A DNA stretch of 64,000 bases, taken from positions 682,001-746,000 of the forward strand of contig CAVTYH010000002.1 of assembly GCA_963738835.1 (NCBI GenBank), given 5' to 3'. Shown piece by piece: positions 48,501-56,364 of this stretch; position 1 is the stretch's first letter; each line of letters opens with the position of its first letter. This DNA is from CAVTYH01 sp963738835. GTDB lineage: Bacteria > Planctomycetota > Planctomycetia > Pirellulales > JADZDJ01. The position numbers and the translations under genes were made by a program. The notes under the pieces were generated by a model. That model did not search any database. It had not been told where the DNA came from and saw only the letters and a program-made list of their open reading frames with translations.

Positions 48501-50122
48501 GAGCTGGCAACGTCGATGGTGCCGCTGCTGCCATTATTGATGGTGAAATTTCGATCAGTACTTGGTGTAGTGCTGTTTGTGAGAGCAACCACGCCGTTGG
48601 AGCTATTCAGCCCCGAATTGACGTAACGTAGCGTGCCACCATTAAAGACCAGGTTGGAAGCCGCGTTGGATGAGGCGCCAATGCTGCTATTACTGCCGCC
48701 ATTGGTCAAAGAACTGACCGCCAAAGTACCACTTGTCAATGTGGTTGTTCCGCGATATGAGCCATTGGCAGTCGTAAGGAATTGCACCCCGGCAGCGTCG
48801 CCGTTGACGACGATGTTGAGCGGAGCGCTGGCACTGGCGTCGGAGATGACGGCACCTCCTCCGGCCCCATTGCCGCCAGCGGTGAACACCAAAAGCGCGA
48901 GATTCGGATTTGTGATTGGGTTAGCAGGTGTCAGCGTCAACGTTGCGGCCGAGGTGGTCGATGAACTCGTGATCGTTGCGGCCGTTCCATTGTTGACGTA
49001 ATTCGAAACCCCCATCAACGATTGATTGAAGCCATTCAAATCGAGCACTCCAAAAGGGTTCGGATTTCCAATGTTTCCGCCAATATCGACGTACGCAGTC
49101 GTGGCGATACCATTGGTGGCGCCGACCTGCAACGCTCCGGCGCGTTCCTCGATTCGGAAGTAATTCCCACCGCCTGAGAGCCTGACTTGTCCGGCGCGTA
49201 CGACAATTGCGCCGCTACCGCTACCGCCGTTTTTGTTTTTCGGAGTGGTAGCGCCCACCGCGGCAATCAAATCCGGCCCCAAATTGACGGCGCCGTTGAC
49301 GATTAAGAAACTTCCCGTCGGCGTGAACGCGCCGGGATTCGGACCGCGAAATGAGCCACTACTTGTATTGACGGCATTCACGGTGATGGTGCCGTTGAGG
49401 GTTGCGGAATTAGCGGCTTGGGTCCGCAACACGCCGTTGTCGCCGGCTCCTGAATTGATCGTGTTGAGAATGATATCGTTGTTGATGACGACGTCGGTGC
49501 CCAATTCAATGCGAGCTTGGTTGGCCGTTCCATTACTCAAATTAATTAAACCGGTACCGAACGCATTATTGCTAGTGGCTCGGATTATGAGCGAATTCGT
49601 ACCCGCAGTACTATTGATTACGGTACCGCCGCTGTACGTGCTGTTGCCAGCAAGAACGAGAGTCGAGCCGGGGCCGCCTGTTAGAATGACACCATTTGTG
49701 CCGGCTAAGACTGCGGAAATCGTGGCCGTCCGATTCAAGACCTTAATTACTGGTTGGCTAGCGCCATTGTCGAGTGTCAAAACTGCCCCACCGCTATTCG
49801 CCAGTGTCCAGTCGAAATCTGGCGTGGTGTTTCCCGGAGGTATAGGGTTGTCACGGAAAAGCAATTGGCCAATCGTCCGCGAGCTGTCTAAAGTTACCGT
49901 TCTCGCGGCGGTAATGTTGATGGTCGAAAAATCGGCGGTGAAGGTAGCGCCGTCGGCGACTCCGCTGAGCCAGTTGCTGGGGTTGCTCCAGTTGCCGCTA
50001 TTATCTTGCACCCAGGTGCCGTTTTGGTTCTGAGCGCTGGCCGTCGAGGTGCTTATCACCAGACCTAGCATCACGCCCAAAAGTGCGGCTGAGAGAGTCG
50101 ATCGTTTGATCAGGGTTGTCAT
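42503..50122 (-). CDS. Giant PEP-CTERM autotransporter-repeat (beta-helix) surface protein (two frameshifts)
   Basis: An exported, probably cell-surface protein of ~2540 residues. The signal peptide (MTTLIKRSTLSAALLGVMLG, ending ASAQNQ) precedes more than 30 autotransporter-associated beta-strand repeats of the type LTKAGAGTLILTGTNSHTGG/TTVSAGTLRI. Near the C-terminus a dockerin-like pair occurs (GDWSLDGVLNTADVPAALTA; GDYDGGGVSNRDI), then the sorting signal VPEPGTVLLLCIGA with a basic tail RASRRRRNQ. No outer-membrane beta-barrel is present, so it is not a true autotransporter. Breaks: an extra base near 45015 (NTGA|SAQDKFQNGDNVAFGD) and a missing base near 43780 (joining to PADSAVNVPGIVSSTGAVNI). 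GAGGAG precedes ATG 50122. It lies downstream of a sigma factor/FecR-LamG pair. Confidence 0.83.
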
Positions 50123-50253
50123 TGCTGCGCTCCTCAAAATCGGGCTTGCTTCGGGACTGGTGTGTACGGTCGAATTCGCTAATGCACGGCGGTCTGGGAC
50201 TTAACCATATGCGACTATGCTCGCACGCGCCGTGAAACCGCGGCGCGGCTTAT

Positions 50254-50316
50254 CCAAAAAATCGAAAGCGTGGCCAAGGGAGCTCGGGGGAATTGAGAGC
50301 ACCCCCTTGGACCACG
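50254..50316 (-). terminator. Hairpin followed by a T-rich tract (minus strand), terminator or leader structure
   Basis: Minus-strand RNA would pair cgtgg(t)ccaaggg with cccttggccacg (12 bp, one bulge) and then read ctttcgattttttgg. It lies 240 bp after the FecR-LamG stop and 130 bp before the giant PEP-CTERM start, in the 435-bp gap 50123-50557. It could end the upstream operon or act in the leader of the downstream gene. The T-run starts 9 nt after the stem, so a classical terminator is uncertain. Confidence 0.4.
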
Positions 50317-50446
50317 GCTTTGCGAATTTACTGACTCCCTCTTTTTTTTCTTTCAACTTGAAAAGCTGCAGTTGTTTATCTAGTGGCTAACCCCTTGCCT
50401 GTTGCCAATGGCCGCGAGACAGATGAAGTGCGAACTATGTTCAAAC

Positions 50447-50458
50447 AGTGTATACACT
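50447..50458. promoter_or_regulatory. 12-bp perfect palindrome AGTGTATACACT
   Basis: It stands in the AT-rich part of the gap upstream of the giant PEP-CTERM gene, 325 bp before its start and about 100 bp past the end of the FecR-LamG gene. A perfect palindrome of this kind could be an operator or sigma-related site. Nothing else in the window repeats it. Confidence 0.3.
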
Positions 50459-50557
50459 CAAATTCAATCTTCTATTTAATATGACGACGACGCTTTCCGC
50501 AATCATTTTTCCCGTTCGCTCGAAATAAACGTACGATCTGCCGTGATTCAAAACGAA

Positions 50558-52324
50558 TTACGTTCCGCCGGTTCTTCTGCGCAGCTTAATGTGATCGAGG
50601 AGGTCTTCCGACTCGAGGGCCTTACCGTAAATTGCAACTTCCGCCAATTCTCCCACAAAGGGACGAATGCCGGCATTCGGTCCGGAAGTGAACGAGAATA
50701 GCTGTCCCATCAAAATCCGCAGACCTGCGGGGGTTTCGCTGGAATCGTTTGCTTCGGCGACTAATTTGCCGTCGAGGTACAACTTGATCGAGTCAAGATT
50801 TTTTACCGCCGCCACATGTTGCCACTTGCGTGGTGCATATTGTTCTTCAGAAAAGCAACTGACTCCCGCATTGACATTTCGCCCAGGCGGAGTTCGATGC
50901 AAAAAGCGCATTCGAGATCGCATCACAGGGCCAGGATCTGCCGCCTGCCCAAACAGTTCGAACAGCGCGCACTGCTGCGGCACGTCAACGTTGGCTTCCG
51001 CACATTCGACCAGCGAGAAGACCGAGGCGCGTTGGAAATAACTCGGCTTTAGCCAAAACTCGATCGTGAATTCATCGCGCAGCGCGTCGCCAATCGCATC
51101 ATCCGACAGCAGGAATCCGGGCTGATCGGCAAAGCCGAATTCGGCCGAGCGATTGCCTGCCGGATAGGTTCGCCAGCGCACGGGTCCTTCAATTCGGCAA
51201 GCAAATTGATTGCTCATTTCGTTCAGCACCAGTCCGTCGCGCACTCGATCGAATCGCCAATAGGCAATGGGTTTTGCCGCTTTAATCGCGGCGACATAAT
51301 TGGAGCTGATATTCAGGCGGCTGGCATTGAGCGAGGCCTGCGTAATGAAGCCATCTTCTTTGGCCACACCATTTTCTACGACCAGGCCAGCTTCGGAGCT
51401 GGACGTGACTCGCAACGCAGAGCCGGATGCAACGCTGTATCGCTCATTGGCGTCATCCTGTTGCAAATGCACAAGTGGCTCGAAGACGGCGCTGCCAAAG
51501 AAAACGTGAAGTTCAACCTCGTTGGTGTTGGCGACAACGCCGATGCAAGCGTCTTCGGTAAGAATGACGCGGCCAAGCGGAGTGTCGAGTGCGAATGGAT
51601 CGTGGTCGATGGTGCTGGTCGCGGAGAGGCGCCCATAAAGCAAGCTGGATACACCCTGGCTGCCCATCATCAAGCCCGCGGGACCTTCCAAGCGAAATTT
51701 GTCGATCATGCCGCTACGCGCCGTGGAGTTGATTTCCGCCACACCCTCGAGCAAATGCAGCGATTGGCCGGGAGCAAGCTGACTTCCGCGGCTCAAATCG
51801 GCAGTGGTTCTGGTGGAATCCCATTGGCAATTCGTGAGCTTTACCAACTTGGCGACATAGGGCGCACTCTCCGAATTCAGATTTGCGCGCTCCGCGAGAT
51901 GAAAGCTGCTGACTCCGTTCTTCCAGCCGAGTTGAAAGGCGACGAAAGCCAGTCCGGAAGCAAACGCCATGACGAGCAAAATGAGCGGCAGATGAGTCAA
52001 CGTGCCGCCGAAGCCCCAGCCCGAATCGTGGGGGAAAACAATGGGTCTTTTGGTCGCTTTGCTATCAGAAACAATGCGGTTGATGATATTGGTCTCGTCA
52101 TTCAGATTATCGGCCTCGACCGGACTGGTTGACGTGAGACAGCGGGCTGTGTTCTCGGCCAGCAAAGTTTCGCGCAGCTGCTGGTGTAAAAAAACCTCGC
52201 GAGCAAATAACCGGATATTCGCTTTGTCTTGCTCCAGCCATGCCTTGAGCTGCGCAACGCCGTGGGCGTCGGCAGTGCCGTCGAGATATCCGTCAATCAG
52301 TTCTAAGATTCCAGCTGGTGTCAT
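50558..52324 (-). CDS. FecR-like membrane protein with C-terminal LamG domain
   Basis: A 588-residue transmembrane regulator-like protein. The cytoplasmic N-terminus (MTPAGILELIDGYLDGTADA, about 1-100) resembles anti-sigma/zinc-less FecR N-termini. One helix (~115-138, LILLVMAFASGLAFVAFQLG) precedes a FecR-like beta domain (LSRGSQLAPGQSLHLLEGVAEI, DTPLGRVILTEDACIGVV). A LamG/concanavalin-like module follows at ~350-570 (PIAYWRFDRV, FTIEFWLKPSYFQ, WQHVAAVKNLDSIKLYLDGKL, GELAEVAIYGKAL). Its start overlaps the sigma factor's stop as ATGA (52321-52324), so it is translationally coupled. The pair probably forms a sigma/anti-sigma switch that senses a ligand through LamG. The giant PEP-CTERM gene downstream is the obvious candidate target. 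Confidence 0.83.
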   Translation of the reverse strand: MTPAGILELIDGYLDGTADAHGVAQLKAWLEQDKANIRLFAREVFLHQQLRETLLAENTARCLTSTSPVEADNLNDETNIINRIVSDSKATKRPIVFPHDSGWGFGGTLTHLPLILLVMAFASGLAFVAFQLGWKNGVSSFHLAERANLNSESAPYVAKLVKLTNCQWDSTRTTADLSRGSQLAPGQSLHLLEGVAEINSTARSGMIDKFRLEGPAGLMMGSQGVSSLLYGRLSATSTIDHDPFALDTPLGRVILTEDACIGVVANTNEVELHVFFGSAVFEPLVHLQQDDANERYSVASGSALRVTSSSEAGLVVENGVAKEDGFITQASLNASRLNISSNYVAAIKAAKPIAYWRFDRVRDGLVLNEMSNQFACRIEGPVRWRTYPAGNRSAEFGFADQPGFLLSDDAIGDALRDEFTIEFWLKPSYFQRASVFSLVECAEANVDVPQQCALFELFGQAADPGPVMRSRMRFLHRTPPGRNVNAGVSCFSEEQYAPRKWQHVAAVKNLDSIKLYLDGKLVAEANDSSETPAGLRILMGQLFSFTSGPNAGIRPFVGELAEVAIYGKALESEDLLDHIKLRRRTGGT

Positions 52325-52881
52325 TCGCCGGCCGCCCGTAGTCGGTGTTGAATGCATTCACGCAGAGCCGATCGTGCACGGTGCAGCATGACGCGAACCG
52401 CTCCGGAAGTAACCCCCATTCGAGCGGCAACTTCCTGCGGCTTCAAATCGAACACATACCGCCAACGCAAAACCTCGAGCATACGCTGTTGCTGCTTTTG
52501 AAGACAAATCTGCAAAGCCTGACGAAGTGCCGTCCAGTCGCTCATATTCTCTTCGAAGCCCACCTGGATCTGATCCAAAAGCTCGGTGTCCAAAAGGCGA
52601 TTTAGATCTTTGGCCATTTCGCGCCGTGATTTAAGAGCCACATTCCGGGCAATGCCCAGAGCCCAGGGCAAAAACGGCCGCCCGCGATCGTATTTGTCAA
52701 ACTCACGCACCAGCACCACTGCAACTTGCTGCAGAAGATCTTCCGCGGAGTGAAAATCTCGAACTAACGACAGAATGTACGAGGCCACAACAGGTTGCGA
52801 CTCGGTCCATAGACGCGCCAGCTGTTCGGTTTGCTCTTGCTGCATGCCACAAGCCTGCTGAATTGCTGCCTGGCCGTTCAT
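52321..52881 (-). CDS. RNA polymerase sigma factor, ECF-like (planctomycete/verrucomicrobial family)
   Basis: 186 residues, starting MNGQAAIQQACGMQQEQTEQ. Region 2 is visible as PVVASYILSLVRDFHSAEDLLQQVAVVLVREFDKYDRGRPFLPWALGIARN, with the 'AEDLLQQV' core. Region 4 is QQRMLEVLRWRYVFDLKPQEVAARMGVTSGAVRVMLHRARSAL. The spelling fits the Rhodopirellula/Verrucomicrobium sigma-70 family found before FecR-LamG genes. Start 52881 is preceded by GGGGGAA; an upstream start at 52935 would lack a site. It is the first gene of the sigma/FecR-LamG operon. Confidence 0.9.
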   Translation of the reverse strand: MNGQAAIQQACGMQQEQTEQLARLWTESQPVVASYILSLVRDFHSAEDLLQQVAVVLVREFDKYDRGRPFLPWALGIARNVALKSRREMAKDLNRLLDTELLDQIQVGFEENMSDWTALRQALQICLQKQQQRMLEVLRWRYVFDLKPQEVAARMGVTSGAVRVMLHRARSALRECIQHRLRAAGE

Positions 52882-53003
52882 GGATGTATTTCCCCCACTC
52901 ACTATTTCCCGGCGATTGGTTGTCGTTACAAACATTCTTCGTGGAATTTGAAATAGTTGGTGCTGAGGTGTACCGAACGTCTCCTGCTTCGTCGACCTAG
53001 CGC

Positions 53004-53231
53004 ATGACGCACATAATTCAGCGATTCCCTAGAATTCTGTTCCGTCGGGGATCCTTTTTGGATAGCATATTGCGTAGCATAACGCCGCGCGGAGCCGGCT
53101 CTGGAGCGGTTGCAGTTCCCGAACCGACCTCGCTCTTCTTGCTGTGCTGCGGCGCCGTCGGACTTATCTTTGTCCCGCGCCATCGCAATGCTCGACCCCG
53201 ATCACAGCAAGTGGAATCCACGCGTGGGTAG
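53004..53231 (+). CDS. Orphan PEP-CTERM tail (gene fragment)
   Basis: A 75-residue reading frame whose second half is a complete PEP-CTERM sorting signal: VAVPEPTSLFLLCCGAVGLI followed by a basic end FVPRHRNARPRSQQ. There is no signal peptide or body; the first 35 residues (MTHIIQRFPRILFRRGSFLD) are not protein-like for this class. It is probably the 3' remnant of a deleted PEP-CTERM gene upstream of the sigma factor operon, on the opposite strand. It could also be a real micro-substrate, less likely without a signal peptide. Confidence 0.55.
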   Translation: MTHIIQRFPRILFRRGSFLDSILRSITPRGAGSGAVAVPEPTSLFLLCCGAVGLIFVPRHRNARPRSQQVESTRG

Positions 53232-53248
53232 CGGACTCTTTTTTCAGG

Positions 53249-54000
53249 TTACCGCAGGCCGCCGGAGATGTAAAAATTCTCGCCCGTGATCCAGGCCGAA
53301 TCGTCGGAGGCAAGGAACACGGCAGCGGGAGCGATGTCCTGCGGCTGGCCAATCCGCCCAAGCGGCGTTTGGGCTTCGGTCTGCGTGCGGAAATCACTGT
53401 CGGCAAGACCGGCCGCATGAAAGCCTTCGGTCTCGATCATGCCGGGATTGATCGAATTCACTCGAATTTTGCGGGAGCCCAATTCCTTGGCCAGCGACTT
53501 GGTCACCGCATCGACTGCGGCTTTGGAAGCGCTATAGACCGTGGTCGTCGCCGGTGCCGAGGTGGCCGCCACCGAACTGATATTAACGATGCTTCCTCCG
53601 GCTGGTCCGAATTGCTTAACAGCCGATTGTGTAGCGAGAATCAGGCCCAACACGTTGAGATTGAATATCTTGTGAAAGTGCTCGGAGTTAATGTTTTCTA
53701 GCGGTGCGAACTCGTAAACTCCCGCGTTGTTGACCAGGATGTCGAGCTTGCCGAACGCTTTCTTCGCTTCGGAAAAAAGTCGCTCGATATCGGATTGCTG
53801 GGCGATGTTCGCTTGAACGGCAATAGCCTTTCCTCCTTTCCCGTAATTTCGGCGACAACGCGCTCTGCTCCTGACTTGCTGGACGCATAATTCACGACGA
53901 CAGCGGCCCCTTCCGCTGCCAGATGCTTCGCGATGGAAGCACCAATTCCCTTCGATGCCCCGGTGACGACTGCGACTTTGCCTGCAAGTTTCTCAGCCAT
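53249..54000 (-). CDS. SDR-family oxidoreductase (one frameshift)
   Basis: A classical short-chain dehydrogenase of ~250 residues, NAD(P)-dependent. The Rossmann entry VAVVTGASKGIGASIAKHLA has TGxxxGIG at residues 13-20. After a missing base near 53837 (EITGK|GGKAIAVQANIAQQSD) the frame holds KLDILVNNAGVYEFAPL, then SIVNISSVAATS, the catalytic VYSASKAAVDA and the closing WITGENFYISGGLR. It is close to 3-oxoacyl-ACP-reductase/glucose-dehydrogenase-like SDRs; the substrate is unknown. It is divergent from a TetR-type gene 111 bp away, which probably regulates it. Confidence 0.87.
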
Positions 54001-54032
54001 GATCTTATTCCTCTTTGCTTGGGGTATTTATG

Positions 54033-54044
54033 TATCGATCGGTA
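54033..54044. promoter_or_regulatory. Imperfect palindrome TATCGATCGGTA, candidate TetR operator
   Basis: It lies in the 111-bp gap between the divergent SDR and TetR genes, with core CGATCG and one mismatch per arm pair. Position suits a repressor site controlling both promoters. A second AT-rich motif (tgtaccattcagta, about 54083-54096) lies next to the TetR start. Assignment rests on position only. Confidence 0.3.
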
Positions 54045-54111
54045 GATATTAAGCAGGTTTCTTGCGGAGTCAAGTCGCGTAATGTACCATTCAGTAAGAA
54101 AGGACGAGGTC

Positions 54112-54699
54112 ATGTCGATCGGTCGCCCCCGGGAATTCGATGCTGAAAAGGCACTCGACCGCGCGCTAAAAGTTTTCTGGCGCAAAGGTTACGAAGGGGC
54201 CTCGCTTCCCGATCTGACCCAGGCGATGGGCATCAATCGACCCAGCTTATATGCAGCCTTCGGCAACAAGGAAAATTTGTTTCGCAAGGCGATCGATCGG
54301 TATCTCGAAGGTCCGGCGGTTCACGTCCGCCAAGCGCTTGAGGAACCAACCACGCGGCGTGTCGTGGAGCGTTTGCTGTACGGGAGCATCGACCTGATGA
54401 CCGATGCACGGAACCCTCGCGGGTGTTTCATGGTGCAAAGTGCGCTGGCCTGCGGAGACTTGGCTGATGGTGTTCGCCGGGAAATGGTCAAACGCCGTGC
54501 CGTCGGGGAGACGGCTCTACGCAAACGATTCGAGCGAGCCGTCGCCCAAGGCGATCTCCCATCGGATGCGAAACCCGCCGAGCTGGCCAAATTTATTGCA
54601 ACCCTTTCGCATGGAATCGCCGTGCAAGCGGCGGGTGGTGCAACGCGGCATGAACTAAGGAAAGTCGTGAAAATCGCTCTCCGCGCCTGGCCAAAGTGA
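54112..54699 (+). CDS. TetR/AcrR-family transcriptional regulator
   Basis: A 195-residue DNA-binding repressor. It opens MSIGRPREFDAEKALDRALK, then the helix-turn-helix FWRKGYEGASLPDLTQAMGINRPSLYAAFGNKENLF (about 22-57). The C-terminal ligand domain includes CFMVQSALACGDL, typical of the TetR_C group near YxaF/AcrR-like regulators. Start 54112 has AGGACGAGG upstream; a start at 54082 would add ten residues without a site. It is divergent from the SDR gene, its likely target. The inducer is unknown. Confidence 0.93.
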   Translation: MSIGRPREFDAEKALDRALKVFWRKGYEGASLPDLTQAMGINRPSLYAAFGNKENLFRKAIDRYLEGPAVHVRQALEEPTTRRVVERLLYGSIDLMTDARNPRGCFMVQSALACGDLADGVRREMVKRRAVGETALRKRFERAVAQGDLPSDAKPAELAKFIATLSHGIAVQAAGGATRHELRKVVKIALRAWPK

Positions 54700-54799
54700 C
54701 GCGTTGCAGGCGCCGCCGTTCGATCGTCAGCAAGTGATTGCATCTTGCCGCAGCGAGTGTTAAGACTGAACGCGCAACTCTGTGCCAGAGGAATTCACT

Positions 54800-55861
54800 G
54801 TGCGTCCAAACGCATCGACCAGCATTTCGGTTGCCTGTCCGACCTGCCGGTCAACGGGTTCAATTCCTGCCAGTGTAGTTGGGCAGAGGGTGCGCTGCCG
54901 CCATTGCGGAACCAACTTTGCAGCCAGAATCGCTGTCGCTGCTGCCGATTTAACGGACGAGAAACTGATGCCGGAATCGGTTGAGTTGCCCCCTTCTTCC
55001 GGCGTGGAAACGGTATATACCACCGGCGATGCCGAATACCGTCTGGCGGCTGATACCCCGCCGCCCACGGTCAAACCACCGACACGACCGATTCTCGAAG
55101 AGCCTCCACCCGATTATCTGGCTGTGCCTCCAAAGCGTGCTTCGCTCGGCTGGGCTTTCACCAATAACGTGTTTACGTTTCCCTGGACGCAGTGCGCTGT
55201 CGTCCAATGGATTTTCGCTTCCATCGGGCTGATCGCTGCCGGAGAACTTGGGTTGCTCGCCTTCATGGGGCTGATGAGCGGCAGCCAACCAGGTGTTCTA
55301 ATGGCGGGCAGCCTCGGATTGGGCGCATTTTGGGCGACGTTGTTGAGTCTCTCCTATTTGGCCGCCAGTCTGTTCGATATCACCGTCAACGCGGCCTACA
55401 ACTCCGACAAGGCGCACGATTGGCCCAATGCCGACTGGCGCGAACGGATCTGGTATCTGCTGAGAGTGTGTTTTCTGCTGGCGTTGGCCGGCGTGCCAGC
55501 GTTCGGCATCGCACAGCTGAGTTCTTTGGCCGGCAATTTTTTCTGGCCAGCGTTTGCAGCGGTCGAATTTGTGCTGTTTCCTGTTCTGTTGTTGTCGGCG
55601 TTGGAGGCGGATTCACTTTTCTGGCCGGTCTCCGAGCCAATTCTTGGCAGTCTGCTGCGTGTGGGGTACGGCTGGGGAGTTTTCTATTTGCTTTCCGCAT
55701 TGTTGTTGGCAGGTTGTTTGCTGTTGACCGTTGTTACTTTCAGAAGCTTAACGCTACTTTGCCCACTTGTTGCCGGGCCTGTTTTGGCTGCGGCGATTTT
55801 CATTTACGCGCGACTATTGGGACGACTGACCTGGTTGATTCTGCGTAAAACCAGCGGCTAA
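54800..55861 (+). CDS. Zinc-ribbon polytopic membrane protein
   Basis: About 353 residues. The N-terminus has a C2-C2 zinc ribbon of the MJ0042 type (VACPTCRSTGSIPASVVG, VRCRHCGTNF). A Pro/acid-rich linker (~45-115) follows. The membrane domain has six or seven helices (from VVQWIFASIGLIAAGELGLL to AGPVLAAAIFIYARLLG), with a polar loop NAAYNSDKAHDWPNADWRERIW. Function unknown; planctomycetes have many such proteins. The GTG start at 54800 is preferred because AGAGGA sits 7 nt upstream; GTG 54782 is the alternative. It ends 4 bp before the convergent CopZ-like gene. Confidence 0.75.
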   Translation: MRPNASTSISVACPTCRSTGSIPASVVGQRVRCRHCGTNFAARIAVAAADLTDEKLMPESVELPPSSGVETVYTTGDAEYRLAADTPPPTVKPPTRPILEEPPPDYLAVPPKRASLGWAFTNNVFTFPWTQCAVVQWIFASIGLIAAGELGLLAFMGLMSGSQPGVLMAGSLGLGAFWATLLSLSYLAASLFDITVNAAYNSDKAHDWPNADWRERIWYLLRVCFLLALAGVPAFGIAQLSSLAGNFFWPAFAAVEFVLFPVLLLSALEADSLFWPVSEPILGSLLRVGYGWGVFYLLSALLLAGCLLLTVVTFRSLTLLCPLVAGPVLAAAIFIYARLLGRLTWLILRKTSG

Positions 55862-55865
55862 CGAA

Positions 55866-56313
55866 TCAGGTGCGTATCCGAAGCTTCATGTACAACTCTT
55901 GCACGGCGCCCATGCAACTGCGTCCGTCCGGCGCGAGGCACTGGCAGTGTGCCTGGTCCGATTTCGATTTTTCCAGCAGGTCACGAATGCGCAGTCGGTT
56001 TTTCATCATGCACGTCCGCGGCAACATCGTCGTAAGTCAAACCGAAGCATGCGCACAACGGTGCGTCCAAATCTTTCGGATAAATTGGCGACTTCAATTC
56101 ATTAACGGTGACGATGGCCTCGAATTCGTTGAAGTAGGCGACATCGCAACGGGGAAAGGGGCAAAACCAGGCCGCATCATGCATCTTGGCCCGCGACTCG
56201 GGCCGAATGTGCGTATCCAATGGTCCGGCGCCGACAGGAACGCCAAGCATGCCGCAGCGAGGGCAATAGGCACGTCCGTCAGATTCTGGTTCTCGGACAA
56301 ATGCCTTATTCAT
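55866..56313 (-). CDS. CopZ-like zinc/[2Fe-2S] metal-binding protein (one frameshift)
   Basis: About 149 residues. A zinc-binding motif CPRCGMLGVPV is followed by AAWFCPFPRCDVAYFNEF and LCACFGLTYDDV, the order seen in the N-terminal domain of CopZ-type copper chaperones. The first frame stops at 55981 after DEKPTAHS. Removing one A from an A5 run near 56001 gives HDENRLRIRDLLEKSKSDQA and HCQCLAPDGRSCMGAV, then a stop at 55866. This supplies the remaining cysteines of the cluster domain. The C-terminal HMA domain of classical CopZ is absent. No copper ATPase is adjacent. Start 56313 (MNKAFVREPESDGRAYCP). Confidence 0.72.
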
Positions 56314-56364
56314 AGATACGCCTGACGATGCCGAAACAGATTCTGCGCTCGACGCCAGCAAGTG

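Noticed and set aside
42503..50122. A CRISPR array or tandem-repeat locus in the repetitive stretch
   Set aside because: The repeats are protein-level (beta-strand units of variable length) with no constant DNA repeat and spacer pattern.
54845..54865. A tRNA T-arm-like text (gggttcaattcctgcc)
   Set aside because: It lies inside the zinc-ribbon protein coding sequence (TGSIPAS), and no acceptor stem or anticodon arm can be placed around it.
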